Shown in pieces: positions 1 through 6,654 of a stretch of 20,713 nt of DNA. Location: contig JBGTCY010000206.1 in the NCBI GenBank assembly GCA_041748615.1, positions 1-20,713 of the forward strand, written 5' to 3'. Every line of letters begins with the position of its first letter. Within the stretch, counting starts at the first letter, position 1. The notes beneath the pieces are model-generated. The model ran no database searches, was not told where the DNA came from, and saw only the letters and a list, made by a program, of their open reading frames with translations. The translations under genes were made by a program, and so were the position numbers. This DNA comes from JBGTCY01 sp041748615 (lineage in GTDB: Bacteria > Bacteroidota > Bacteroidia > Chitinophagales > CAIOSU01).

Positions 1-1059
1 GTGGAGCGCGAGGGTGGTGCCGAAAAATGTGCGCAGCACGATGGCGACAATACAAACAGGTATGGCATAAAGAATGGGCAGGTCGGTTTTCACCAAGGTA
101 CTGATGAGCAGAATCATCAGCGTGATGAGTAAAAACACCAGCAGGTGTTTGCGATTGCTCTCCCACACATCGGGTGAAAAAATTTTCAGAAAAACCGAAA
201 AAATTGTCAGTACGATGAGCGTGAGCAGGAAATTGCCGAAATAAATAATTTGAATTTTTTTAATACCGAAAACTTTGCCCTCATATTCCTCGCGGAAAGA
301 AACCAGCATCTGATACTTTTCCGGGGTCACAATCGCGCCTTTGGAAACGATTAACTCGCCCTCCTGCACTTTGCCGCGGTTGATGGAAATGTTATCCAGC
401 AACTGCGATTGAAATTTTTCGGTGGTCACCGCGTCATGAAACACGTTGTAGGCAAGCGACTGTTCAATCAGCGGCAATAAAAACCCCAAGTATTCCCTTT
501 TATTGGTTTTCAGGCTGTCGCGGGTGAAATCAAACGCCTCTTTGATAGTGTATAAATCACTCAGCAGTTTTTTTTCAGCAACATTTTCCTGCCGGAGGAT
601 GTTGAGCTCCCGTGACGGAGAAAAGGACTTATGTTCTTCAATCAGGTTAATGACTCCAACTGCATAGATGCTTTCCAGAATTTTTATTCCAAGCGTAATG
701 GCATACGTTGAATCAATTACCGGTTTTTCATTTTCCGTTTCCCGGATTTTTTCATTGAAATTTTGAATATACTTTTGTTGCTGCTCTATCGCTGTCTGCT
801 CGTCAAAACGGTAATAAGGCGAAAAACCTTCCAGCAGCCATTCGCGCTCTTCTTCCATCTGGTTTGAGGTTTTGCGGATGCCGATGTCAAAAGGCGCGAT
901 AAGGTTTTCATATTTCCAGGGCTTGCCGATTTCAAATTCATACTTGAACACACCCATTTTCGGAAACAGCAATGAAATGACCACCATTGCGGAGAGGATG
1001 ATGAGATAGCGGACAATGTCCTGGTGGCGGTTGACGATGAAGAGAAAAAAACTGTTCAA
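1..1059 (-). CDS. PgpH-like 7TM receptor with HD hydrolase (7TMR-HD), 3'-truncated by window edge
   Basis: The 353 codons present cover the N-terminal part of a 7TMR-HD membrane protein, a family whose C-terminal HD domain hydrolyses cyclic-di-AMP in characterised members such as Listeria PgpH. Visible here are an N-terminal membrane segment (about residues 14-33), the family's early signature KPWKYENLIAPFDIGI (about 46-61), a long extracytoplasmic region, and the first three helices of the 7TM block (about 272-292, 305-322, 327-350). The HD domain lies beyond the window. The start is TTG at 1059-1057: an in-frame TAA lies two codons upstream and no ATG fits, and MNSFFLFIVNRHQ is a plausible start. 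No Shine-Dalgarno sequence is seen. The family call is firm; the c-di-AMP activity is inferred from homologues. Confidence 0.85.
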   Translation of the reverse strand, partial: MNSFFLFIVNRHQDIVRYLIILSAMVVISLLFPKMGVFKYEFEIGKPWKYENLIAPFDIGIRKTSNQMEEEREWLLEGFSPYYRFDEQTAIEQQQKYIQNFNEKIRETENEKPVIDSTYAITLGIKILESIYAVGVINLIEEHKSFSPSRELNILRQENVAEKKLLSDLYTIKEAFDFTRDSLKTNKREYLGFLLPLIEQSLAYNVFHDAVTTEKFQSQLLDNISINRGKVQEGELIVSKGAIVTPEKYQMLVSFREEYEGKVFGIKKIQIIYFGNFLLTLIVLTIFSVFLKIFSPDVWESNRKHLLVFLLITLMILLISTLVKTDLPILYAIPVCIVAIVLRTFFGTTLALH

Positions 1060-1480
1060 GGGTTTTTATTTCAGTGCTTCAATTTAATCGTTTTTCAAAG
1101 ATGTGAAAATTAAAGTTCATGTACAGTTATTTTGAGGATTTTGGTATGGAAAAAAAATTTAGACTTTAGATAGTAGATGCATTGTGTAAAATTCAACCGG
1201 AGGCTGGTTGATAGCGCACGCTCGCCAGAGGCGAGCGAGAGCAACGCTCCGCCCCCGCCTCTGGCGAGTGGGAACTATTATCCGGCATCTTGCCGAGGTA
1301 TGTCAAAAACAAAGCAGACGAAATCCCACAGTCGGAGGCTGCCGGATACCTCACGCTCGCGGGACACGAGCGCGGGTGAATCACTCTAATTTAGAAACTG
1401 AAATACAATAACAGGAATCATCACTGTGGTCTGTGGATAATCTACCGTGGACTGTCGTCCGTAGTCTGTCGTCAAAAAAA
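1060..1480. other. 421-nt non-coding region with GC-rich palindromic block and word repeats
   Basis: No gene is supported here. It separates the start of the 7TMR-HD gene from the end of pgk. The first 120 nt are AT-rich and would hold the 7TMR-HD promoter, though I see only a one-mismatch -7 box. The middle (about 1195-1385) is GC-rich with nested inverted repeats, described separately. The last part (about 1425-1474) contains drifting copies of words such as GTGGTCTGTGG, GGACTGTCGTCC and AGTCTGTCGTC. Short ORFs exist in both directions but follow the palindromes and resemble no protein. Confidence 0.6.
1196..1385. repeat. GC-rich nested palindromic block
   Basis: CTCGCCAGAGGCG at 1221-1233 is the reverse complement of 1256-1268 (13 bp, perfect), and 1221-1235 can also fold on itself (CTCGCC-AGA-GGCGAG). 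Further in, TATCCGGC and GAGGTAT near 1279-1299 pair with GCCGGATA and ATACCTC near 1341-1353, and CGCTCG/CGAGCG near 1355-1373 forms another hairpin. CGGAGGCTG occurs twice, near 1198 and 1333. The block is much richer in GC than its flanks. It may be a REP/MITE-like dispersed element; with one copy in view this cannot be decided. Confidence 0.5.
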
Positions 1481-2674
1481 CTACCCCTCAATCGCGGCAA
1501 CACCCGGCAACTTTTTGCCTTCGAAGAATTCGAGGAGCGCGCCACCGCCTGTTGAAACGTAGCTGATTTTATTTGCCATGCCGAGTTGGTTGACAGCGGC
1601 TACGGAATCACCGCCACCAACTAATGAAAAGGCGTTGTTTAGCGTAGCTTCCGCAATCGCGGAGGCGATGGCTTTTGTGCCGTTGCTGAAATTTTCCATT
1701 TCGAAAACTCCCATCGGTCCGTTCCAGAGAATCGTTTTTGAATTGAGGATGACGTTTCGGAAATCATTGACCGATTCATTCCCGATGTCCAAACCCATCC
1801 AATCATCAGGAATGGAATTGCTGGACGCATTGCGAATGTTGGCGTCATTGGAAAATTTATCGGCAACCACAGAGTCTTTCGGCAGGATGATGTTTACCTT
1901 TTTTTCACGCGCTTTGTCAATAAGTTCTTTCGCGGTGGTGAGCCTGTCTTCTTCCACCAATGATTTCCCCACTTTGCCGCCCAATGCTTTGTGAAAAGTG
2001 TAAGCCATGCCGCCCCCGATGATGATGTTATCCGCGATGTCCAACAGGTTTTCAATAATCATAATCTTGTCAGAAACTTTCGCGCCACCGAGAATGGCGG
2101 TGAAAGGTTTTTCGGCATTCCGCAGCACTTTGCCCGCGCTCGCTACTTCCGCAGCCATCAGTTTTCCGAAGAGCCGGTTTTCAGAGCTGAAAAATTCCGC
2201 CACAACGGTTGTGGATGCATGTGCGCGATGCGCGCTGCCAAAAGCGTCATTGACATACACATCTCCCAACGCGGCAAGTTTTTCAGAAAAGTCCCTGTCG
2301 CCTTTGGTTTCTTCTTTATAAAAACGTGTGTTTTCCAACAACAACACCTCCCCGGATTTCAAGGCAGCGGATTTTTCAGCAGCGGAAGCGCTAATGCAAT
2401 CATCTGCAAACTGCACATTCACTCCAAGCAGCGATGAAAGATGCGGCAGAAGATGTTTCAATGAAAATTTTTCTTCAGGACCATTTTTCGGTCGTCCGAA
2501 ATGCGACATCAGAATCACCGCCCCTCCGTCATTCAGGATTTTTTGAATCGTGGGTACAGCCGCTTTCATTCTCGAATCATCCGTGATTTGAAACTGTTCG
2601 TTGAGCGGCACATTAAAATCCACGCGCACAAGGGCTTTTTTACCCGAAAAATTAAAGGAGTTAATGGTTTTCAT
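1481..2674 (-). CDS. pgk: Phosphoglycerate kinase
   Basis: Cytosolic glycolytic enzyme transferring phosphate between 1,3-bisphosphoglycerate and ADP. The 397-aa product has the family's usual length and motifs in order: RVDFNVP (17-23), SHFGRP (57-62), ENTRF (114-118), GGAKVSDK (196-203), WNGPMG (317-322) and the nucleotide-binding GGGDS (353-357). The frame stays open upstream to 2797, but the ATG at 2674 is chosen because it gives MKTINSFNFSGKKALVRVDFN, the expected N-terminus, and because the longer form would run into the end of gapA. It lies 58 nt downstream of gapA on the same strand, so the two probably form one transcription unit for consecutive glycolytic steps. Confidence 0.97.
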   Translation of the reverse strand: MKTINSFNFSGKKALVRVDFNVPLNEQFQITDDSRMKAAVPTIQKILNDGGAVILMSHFGRPKNGPEEKFSLKHLLPHLSSLLGVNVQFADDCISASAAEKSAALKSGEVLLLENTRFYKEETKGDRDFSEKLAALGDVYVNDAFGSAHRAHASTTVVAEFFSSENRLFGKLMAAEVASAGKVLRNAEKPFTAILGGAKVSDKIMIIENLLDIADNIIIGGGMAYTFHKALGGKVGKSLVEEDRLTTAKELIDKAREKKVNIILPKDSVVADKFSNDANIRNASSNSIPDDWMGLDIGNESVNDFRNVILNSKTILWNGPMGVFEMENFSNGTKAIASAIAEATLNNAFSLVGGGDSVAAVNQLGMANKISYVSTGGGALLEFFEGKKLPGVAAIEG

Positions 2675-2732
2675 ACAATAAGAATCAGTCCGTGAAAAGA
2701 TAAATTGAGCAGGCGACAGGATTGCTTTATCG

Positions 2733-3737
2733 TTACATTTTTCCCAGTTTGCTGATAAGGTCGGCAGCGCGGTGTGAATAGCCGGCTTCATTGTCATACC
2801 AGCCTGTCACCCGCACCATGTTGAACATGACCATCGTCAGACCTGAATCAAAAATGCAGGAATGCGGGTCGCCAATGATGTCGGAAGAAACGAGCGGATC
2901 TTCGCTGTATTTCAGAATCCCTTTCAGACTGCCGGAGCTTGCCGCTTTTTTGAAAAACGCGTTCACTTCTTCCGCAGTGGCGGTTTTCTTCACAATCGCG
3001 TTCAGTTCAGTGACCGAGCCGGTAATCGTGGGCACGCGCATGGCGGAACCATGCAGTTTGCCTTTCAGATGCGGCAATACTTTTCCCACCGCAGATGCTG
3101 CGCCTGTGGAGGTAGGCACAATGTTATGTGACGCGGCTCTTGCCCTGCGCAAATCCGAATGAGGCGAATCCTGCAACCGCTGGTCAGCCGTGAAAGCGTG
3201 GGTGGTGGTCATTAATCCGTATTCGATGCCGAGCGCTTCGTCCAGGACCTTCACCATCGGGGCAAGGCAGTTGGTAGTGCATGAAGCATTGGAGAGAATC
3301 CGGTCATCTTTGGTAATCTCATGGTCATTGACGCCCAACACCACCATTCTGATGTCGCCCTTTCCTGGAGCTGAAATCACTACTTTTTTAGCTCCGGCAT
3401 TCAAATGCAATGATGTTTTTTCTTTGTCAGTAAACCTGCCGGTGGCTTCCAGCACCACATCCACACCCAACTCTTTCCAAGGCAGTTTTGACGGGTCTTT
3501 CTCAGCATACACCTTCATCAGGTCGCCATTGATTTTGATGCCATCCGTTTCAACAGAAACCTCGCCATTGAACCTGCCATGCGCGGTGTCATATTTAAAG
3601 AGGTGCGCCAAGGTGGGCGCGTCAGTCAAATCATTGATGGCGACAACATCCACATCGGGATGATATTGCTTCAGGATGCGAACGGTAAGTCGTCCGATTC
3701 GTCCGAAGCCGTTGATAGCGAGTTTTACTTTTGTCAT
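2733..3737 (-). CDS. gapA: Glyceraldehyde-3-phosphate dehydrogenase, type I
   Basis: Oxidises glyceraldehyde-3-phosphate to 1,3-bisphosphoglycerate, the substrate of the adjacent pgk product. The 334-aa protein shows the Rossmann motif NGFGRIGR (9-16), Asp36 after Asn35 at the position that favours NAD, the catalytic segment SNASCTTNC with Cys153, the partner His180, and the C-terminal WYDNEAGYSHR. The start at 3737 gives MTKVKLAINGFGRIGR, the family's normal N-terminus; a start at 3758 would add seven residues and would lie inside the proposed -7 box. A TATTTTTG box lies 19 nt upstream, so transcription of the gapA-pgk pair probably starts there. Confidence 0.97.
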   Translation of the reverse strand: MTKVKLAINGFGRIGRLTVRILKQYHPDVDVVAINDLTDAPTLAHLFKYDTAHGRFNGEVSVETDGIKINGDLMKVYAEKDPSKLPWKELGVDVVLEATGRFTDKEKTSLHLNAGAKKVVISAPGKGDIRMVVLGVNDHEITKDDRILSNASCTTNCLAPMVKVLDEALGIEYGLMTTTHAFTADQRLQDSPHSDLRRARAASHNIVPTSTGAASAVGKVLPHLKGKLHGSAMRVPTITGSVTELNAIVKKTATAEEVNAFFKKAASSGSLKGILKYSEDPLVSSDIIGDPHSCIFDSGLTMVMFNMVRVTGWYDNEAGYSHRAADLISKLGKM

Positions 3738-3755
3738 GTTGTTGGTTTTGCGGTG

Positions 3756-3763
3756 CAAAAATA
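3756..3763 (-). promoter_or_regulatory. Candidate -7 box for gapA-pgk
   Basis: On the minus strand this reads TATTTTTG, a full match to the Bacteroidota -7 consensus TAnnTTTG, 19 nt upstream of the gapA ATG. No TTTG is present at the usual -33 distance, so the promoter is only half supported. Confidence 0.4.
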
Positions 3764-3858
3764 ACGGAACAAATGAAAACTCCGGCTAAAAGAAAAAAAA
3801 TCTTTGAAAGAGAAAAATAAACCCAGTTCGTTTTTTACATTTCTTTCAGGATAAACTG

Positions 3859-4962
3859 CTATTCTAATTCAAATTTGGCGGTACTTTTTTCCAGCCCGTT
3901 GACAATCAATGAAAGTTGGTGCTGTCCTTTATAAAATTTTCGGGTGGTAATGATTTTGAAACTTTGCTTTTTTGTCATTTTAATTTTTTCATTCGACTGC
4001 AATATCCTCTCGCTGATTTTAAAAACCTTTTTTGAAGATGTTCCGTTTTGCCGGAGATAATAAATGCCATATTCCAGCCTGATGGTTTGCGCTTTTAATT
4101 CCTGATTATGAACAGTAAATAAAAATTCCAATGACTCTCCGATTTTTACTTTCGGAGTTAAAATTTTAAACCCGCAAACTTTCAGCTTGTCACTGTTGCT
4201 CAACCGGTAAAATTTTAAAATTTCAGGATGACCTTTCTTGAGTAATGTGCGGCAGCCATGTTTAATCAGGGCATCTGTTTCTTTTCCGATTCCTTTCCAT
4301 TTTTTTACGATGGAAATCACAACTCCGGGATGGTCTTTTGAAATATCATTCAAATTATTCGCAACGCTGCGCCTCACGAATTCAGAGGTGTCGTTTTTTA
4401 AATTTTCCAGCAGCGGTAAAATCGGAGCCGGATTTTTTTTCAACTCCGGCAGCGCGATTGCCCACGGCAGCCGGGGACGAATGCCTTCGCTGGATAGCCG
4501 CCTTACTTTGTGATTTTCATGCAACGACCATCGGTGCATTTGATTGACCATTTTATCCCCATACCGGATAATGAACGGACGCACCGCGAATTCGCAACTG
4601 GTGAATTGAGTTACACGTTCTATTGATTTTACGGAAGCATCAAAATGGTCAATGCCGTAAGTTTCGAGATAGTCGGGTAAAAACATGAATTCAAGACTTG
4701 ATTCAATAAATCTTTTTTCTTCCAATCTATCAATCATCTTTTCAATCATCGTTGCCGCTGTTTCAAAATTGTCGGGCAAAAATTGATGCAACACGAATGA
4801 AGTATGTTTCATCCGGTCTTTCAATTCCCGCTGTTTCCAGTTTTTATCAAAAATGGATTGAATGAATTTTTTCCGGTCATACGAAGGAATCACATCACCG
4901 GCAATCGCAGAAAATTTTTCATAAAATGCAACGGAATAAATATCTTTTAGCAGGTAACTCAT
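3859..4962 (-). CDS. alkC: AlkC-type DNA alkylation repair glycosylase
   Basis: The 367-aa protein fits the AlkC branch of the AlkC/AlkD HEAT-like-repeat DNA glycosylases, which remove N3-alkylated bases (3mA, 3mC) without flipping them. The signatures are SSEGIRPRLPW (157-167) and FVRRSVANNLNDISKDHP (195-212), both within helical repeats. Residues about 255-367 are predicted to be strand-rich, matching the C-terminal Ig-like domain that separates AlkC from the shorter AlkD. The ATG at 4962 gives an N-terminus of normal length. It has the same direction as mnmE; before the mobile element inserted, mnmE would have ended about 113 nt upstream. Base composition is somewhat more AT-rich than gapA or mnmE. 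No Ada-type regulator lies nearby. Confidence 0.85.
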   Translation of the reverse strand: MSYLLKDIYSVAFYEKFSAIAGDVIPSYDRKKFIQSIFDKNWKQRELKDRMKHTSFVLHQFLPDNFETAATMIEKMIDRLEEKRFIESSLEFMFLPDYLETYGIDHFDASVKSIERVTQFTSCEFAVRPFIIRYGDKMVNQMHRWSLHENHKVRRLSSEGIRPRLPWAIALPELKKNPAPILPLLENLKNDTSEFVRRSVANNLNDISKDHPGVVISIVKKWKGIGKETDALIKHGCRTLLKKGHPEILKFYRLSNSDKLKVCGFKILTPKVKIGESLEFLFTVHNQELKAQTIRLEYGIYYLRQNGTSSKKVFKISERILQSNEKIKMTKKQSFKIITTRKFYKGQHQLSLIVNGLEKSTAKFELE

Positions 4963-4985
4963 TGTAGAGCGATGATTATTTTGGG

Positions 4986-5013
4986 TTCGAAAATCTGCGT
5001 TGCGGTTTTCGAA
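4986..5013. promoter_or_regulatory. 8-bp inverted repeat upstream of alkC
   Basis: TTCGAAAA (4986-4993) and TTTTCGAA (5006-5013) form a perfect 8-bp dyad around a 12-nt loop, starting 24 nt upstream of the alkC ATG. It may be an operator or leader hairpin for alkC, or a weak terminator of the ancestral mnmE transcript. There is no adjacent T-run on the minus strand. Confidence 0.35.
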
Positions 5014-5072
5014 ATTGGTAAATACAGGAAAATTTAAAATTCAAATATTTTGGGGGATTTTTTCGCGTCACT

Positions 5073-5093
5073 ACTTCACTTTCCGATGCAAAA
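5073..5093. repeat. Left attachment site (att direct repeat, distal copy)
   Basis: Perfect copy of 9800-9820. It holds an orphan copy of the mnmE terminal codons (Cys-Ile-Gly-Lys-stop on the minus strand). Here the repeat continues into an inverted repeat: ACTTCACTTT (5073-5082) pairs exactly with AAAGTGAAGT (5092-5101) around CCGATGCAA. That is the layout of a tyrosine-recombinase core site with two inverted arms around a short overlap region. Confidence 0.85.
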
Positions 5094-5125
5094 AGTGAAG
5101 TTCATTGCTGAAAGTATTGATAATA

Positions 5126-5152
5126 AAGGGTTTCAGACTGATTTTAACCCTT
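5126..5152. terminator. Weak hairpin after the 82-aa gene
   Basis: AAGGGTT (5126-5132) and AACCCTT (5146-5152) form a 7-bp stem with a 13-nt loop, about 60 nt past the stop of the last element gene. There is no clear U-run in the direction of transcription, so termination is only a possibility. Confidence 0.25.
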
Positions 5153-5164
5153 AAAAATGTAGAT

Positions 5165-5173
5165 TAGCAACAA
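5165..5173 (-). promoter_or_regulatory. Distal copy of the TTGTTGCTA nonamer (candidate integrase arm site)
   Basis: TAGCAACAA here equals two of the nonamers beside the integrase gene. It lies 71 nt inside the left att repeat, while the nearest copy at the other end lies 76 nt inside the right att repeat. In the excised circle the sites would flank the core on both sides, as arm-type integrase sites do. Confidence 0.5.
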
Positions 5174-5212
5174 AGACAGACAGAAAATGCAGATATTGAC
5201 ACATTCAGTATA

Positions 5213-5461
5213 TTAATTATTCCAATCGCCCCAATCGCCCGGTTCACCTTTATCCATGCTGACAGGCTCTACTTTGGGCAAAACATAGGGCAGTAACTTC
5301 ACCAAGATTTCCAAACGCTCTTTACCTTCCAATTTTTCAAGACGTTCCGGCAATGCTTCCAATTCCCGGTGCATCAAATCTTTCAGGATTTCTCTTAGCT
5401 CTTTGGTTAGCTTGTTGGGTGTCCCCGTTTCACGCCCGCCTGTTTTGATACCTTGTGCCAT
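5213..5461 (-). CDS. Small element protein with GGRxTGTPNK motif
   Basis: An 82-aa hydrophilic protein starting at the ATG at 5461. The N-terminus has GGRETGTPNKLT (about residues 8-19), a GR-x-x-GTPNK pattern also seen in small phage and mobile-element proteins with putative DNA-binding ends. The middle is a charged, helix-prone stretch rich in Leu, Glu and Lys (about 20-65), and the tail is acidic and aromatic (GDWGDWNN). It is the last gene of the element's operon. A 39-nt repeat cassette with a hairpin separates it from the 57-aa gene upstream. I do not recognise a function; DNA binding is a guess from the motif. Confidence 0.65.
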   Translation of the reverse strand: MAQGIKTGGRETGTPNKLTKELREILKDLMHRELEALPERLEKLEGKERLEILVKLLPYVLPKVEPVSMDKGEPGDWGDWNN

Positions 5462-5480
5462 CTATTTTAATCTACTTTAG

Positions 5481-5519
5481 ATTGACAGTTTTTGTCAATG
5501 AAAACATCTTACTATAAGC
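5481..5519. repeat. Intercistronic cassette, copy 1 (stop codon, 8-nt spacer, hairpin)
   Basis: Copy 2 is at 6616-6654. The dyad ATTGACAGTTTTTGTCAAT (5481-5499) has a 7-bp stem and 5-nt loop; it is followed by an 8-nt spacer and CTTACTATAAGC (5508-5519), itself a partial palindrome. The 19- and 12-nt blocks are identical in both copies and the spacer differs in sequence but not length. Read on the minus strand, the TAG stop of the 57-aa gene lies inside the second block and the hairpin falls before the start of the 82-aa gene. Confidence 0.85.
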
Positions 5520-5685
5520 ATTTATATTTTTCCCTCTCTGCTATTTCCATAATGTAACGCTGAAAGTCCCTGCCTCTTTTTTGTTCATGCTTTGGCAGTT
5601 TTCTGATTGCCTTTTCAAATGGCAATGTCCCCTTTGGTAGTTGCTTGCACACACTAATTAAAATTTCAAGTGTCTTTCCCCTCAT
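5512..5685 (-). CDS. 57-aa hypothetical protein, translationally coupled to rep
   Basis: A short basic protein beginning MRGKTLEILISVCKQLP and ending at a TAG at 5512-5514. Its ATG (5685-5683) overlaps the TGA of the replication gene (5684-5682) in an ATGA junction, which suggests coupled translation. It has about 16 Lys/Arg among 57 residues (for example KHEQKRGRDFQR), consistent with nucleic-acid binding, but no domain is recognisable. It may be a replication accessory or copy-control protein. The stop codon is embedded in cassette copy 1. Coding status rests on the ATGA overlap, the absence of any better use of the 170-nt gap, and reasonable composition. Confidence 0.6.
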   Translation of the reverse strand: MRGKTLEILISVCKQLPKGTLPFEKAIRKLPKHEQKRGRDFQRYIMEIAEREKYKCL

Positions 5686-6617
5686 CGGTAAAACTGTTTT
5701 GCAGCCCTCACTTTTTTATCCAATTCAGTAACAAGGTCAACTGTGGAAGTTAGTTCAGGCTCTTTGCAGAGGCTCTTAATGTCCCTTTTCAGCCGGGAAT
5801 AATATTCAGGCTTTTCAAATGCTTTCTTTGCCCTCAAATCTTCCACCAACTGCATGGCATTTGATTGACCGATTTCTTTAATCTTCAATAATGCAAACTG
5901 CCTGATAACGTCTTTAGGGCTTTTCATATTTGATAAATTAAAGTTAATCGAATGTAGCTTGTTTATCGCTTCATATTCCTGTACCCACCTGTTTACCAAG
6001 TCAATGTAAAATCTTTCATTGTAGAGCAAATCAGCCGTGATTTCAGGCAAATTGAATTGATAAGGCAGACGGCTTGTAAATCTCATTTCATATCTCAAAA
6101 CATTTGCACCGTTCCAAATTCCAGGAATAGGCTGACCGCTTTTTTTCCCCTCTGCAATTTTGTTGTAAAAAAGTTTCACCCGTTGCCCGTTGCTGTAATA
6201 CAAACTCTGTGGCTGTGTCAATCGCTTGTAATACTGACAGTCGCCCAAATAATTGTAATAGGCTTCCGGTGCATACTGCATTGTAAAATTTTGGGCAAAG
6301 TCAATCTGCCTAACCAAAGCCCGGACAATCGGCAAATGAATTTCATCAGTCATCATTTCAAAAGCCCGTTGGCTGTCCCCTCTGTTTAATGTCTGATAGT
6401 TGTCATTCAGGAAATACTTTGCAAGGCTGCCTTTGAATGAAACGCCACGCTCTGAAACATTCACCCGGTAGTTTCTCAACTGTCCGCTTATGTATGCTTC
6501 ACCGCTTTCCTTTTGATGCTGTGTAATGTCTTGCAGATGCACCGGAACACGGGCAAGTAAATCTGTTTTACCTGCCCGTTCCATCGGTAGCCAAAGTTTA
6601 ACCGTGTCAAACATCAT
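5682..6617 (-). CDS. Phage/plasmid replication initiation protein, gene II/X-like
   Basis: The 311-aa product resembles the gene II/X replication proteins of filamentous phages and small plasmids, which nick the origin to start rolling-circle replication. Supporting features are the opening FDTVKLWLP (3-11), NYRVNV followed by KGSLAKY (49-68), RQIDFAQNF (103-111), FYNKIAEG (150-157) and LRYEMRF (174-180), in the order I recall for this family. The ATG at 6617 overlaps the end of the hairpin of cassette copy 2; a second ATG follows directly. It ends in an ATGA overlap with the 57-aa gene. No Zot/pI-type ATPase or coat-like protein accompanies it, so the element is not an ordinary inovirus. Family assignment is from motif memory. 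Confidence 0.7.
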   Translation of the reverse strand: MMFDTVKLWLPMERAGKTDLLARVPVHLQDITQHQKESGEAYISGQLRNYRVNVSERGVSFKGSLAKYFLNDNYQTLNRGDSQRAFEMMTDEIHLPIVRALVRQIDFAQNFTMQYAPEAYYNYLGDCQYYKRLTQPQSLYYSNGQRVKLFYNKIAEGKKSGQPIPGIWNGANVLRYEMRFTSRLPYQFNLPEITADLLYNERFYIDLVNRWVQEYEAINKLHSINFNLSNMKSPKDVIRQFALLKIKEIGQSNAMQLVEDLRAKKAFEKPEYYSRLKRDIKSLCKEPELTSTVDLVTELDKKVRAAKQFYR

Positions 6618-6654
6618 TGACAGTTTTTGTCAATCGGTGCAGCTTACTATAAGC
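6616..6654. repeat. Intercistronic cassette, copy 2 (stop codon, 8-nt spacer, hairpin)
   Basis: Same architecture as 5481-5519: dyad 6616-6634, 8-nt spacer 6635-6642, CTTACTATAAGC at 6643-6654. The TAG stop of the 178-aa gene (6647-6649) is in the second block, and the first two bases of the rep ATG belong to the dyad, so a hairpin in the mRNA would abut the rep start codon. Confidence 0.85.

Noticed and set aside
1177..1411. Overlapping short ORFs on both strands in the 1060-1480 gap
   Set aside because: They lie on the GC-rich palindromes, exist in several frames at once and have low-complexity Arg/Ser/Pro-rich products.
2675..2797. N-terminal extension of phosphoglycerate kinase by 41 residues
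   Set aside because: It would overlap the end of gapA and is not part of the PGK family; the ATG at 2674 gives the normal N-terminus.
5073..5101. The inverted repeat at the left att site as a transcription terminator of alkC or the element
   Set aside because: The dyad coincides with the duplicated mnmE codons and the integrase core-site layout, and it has no T-run suited to either gene.
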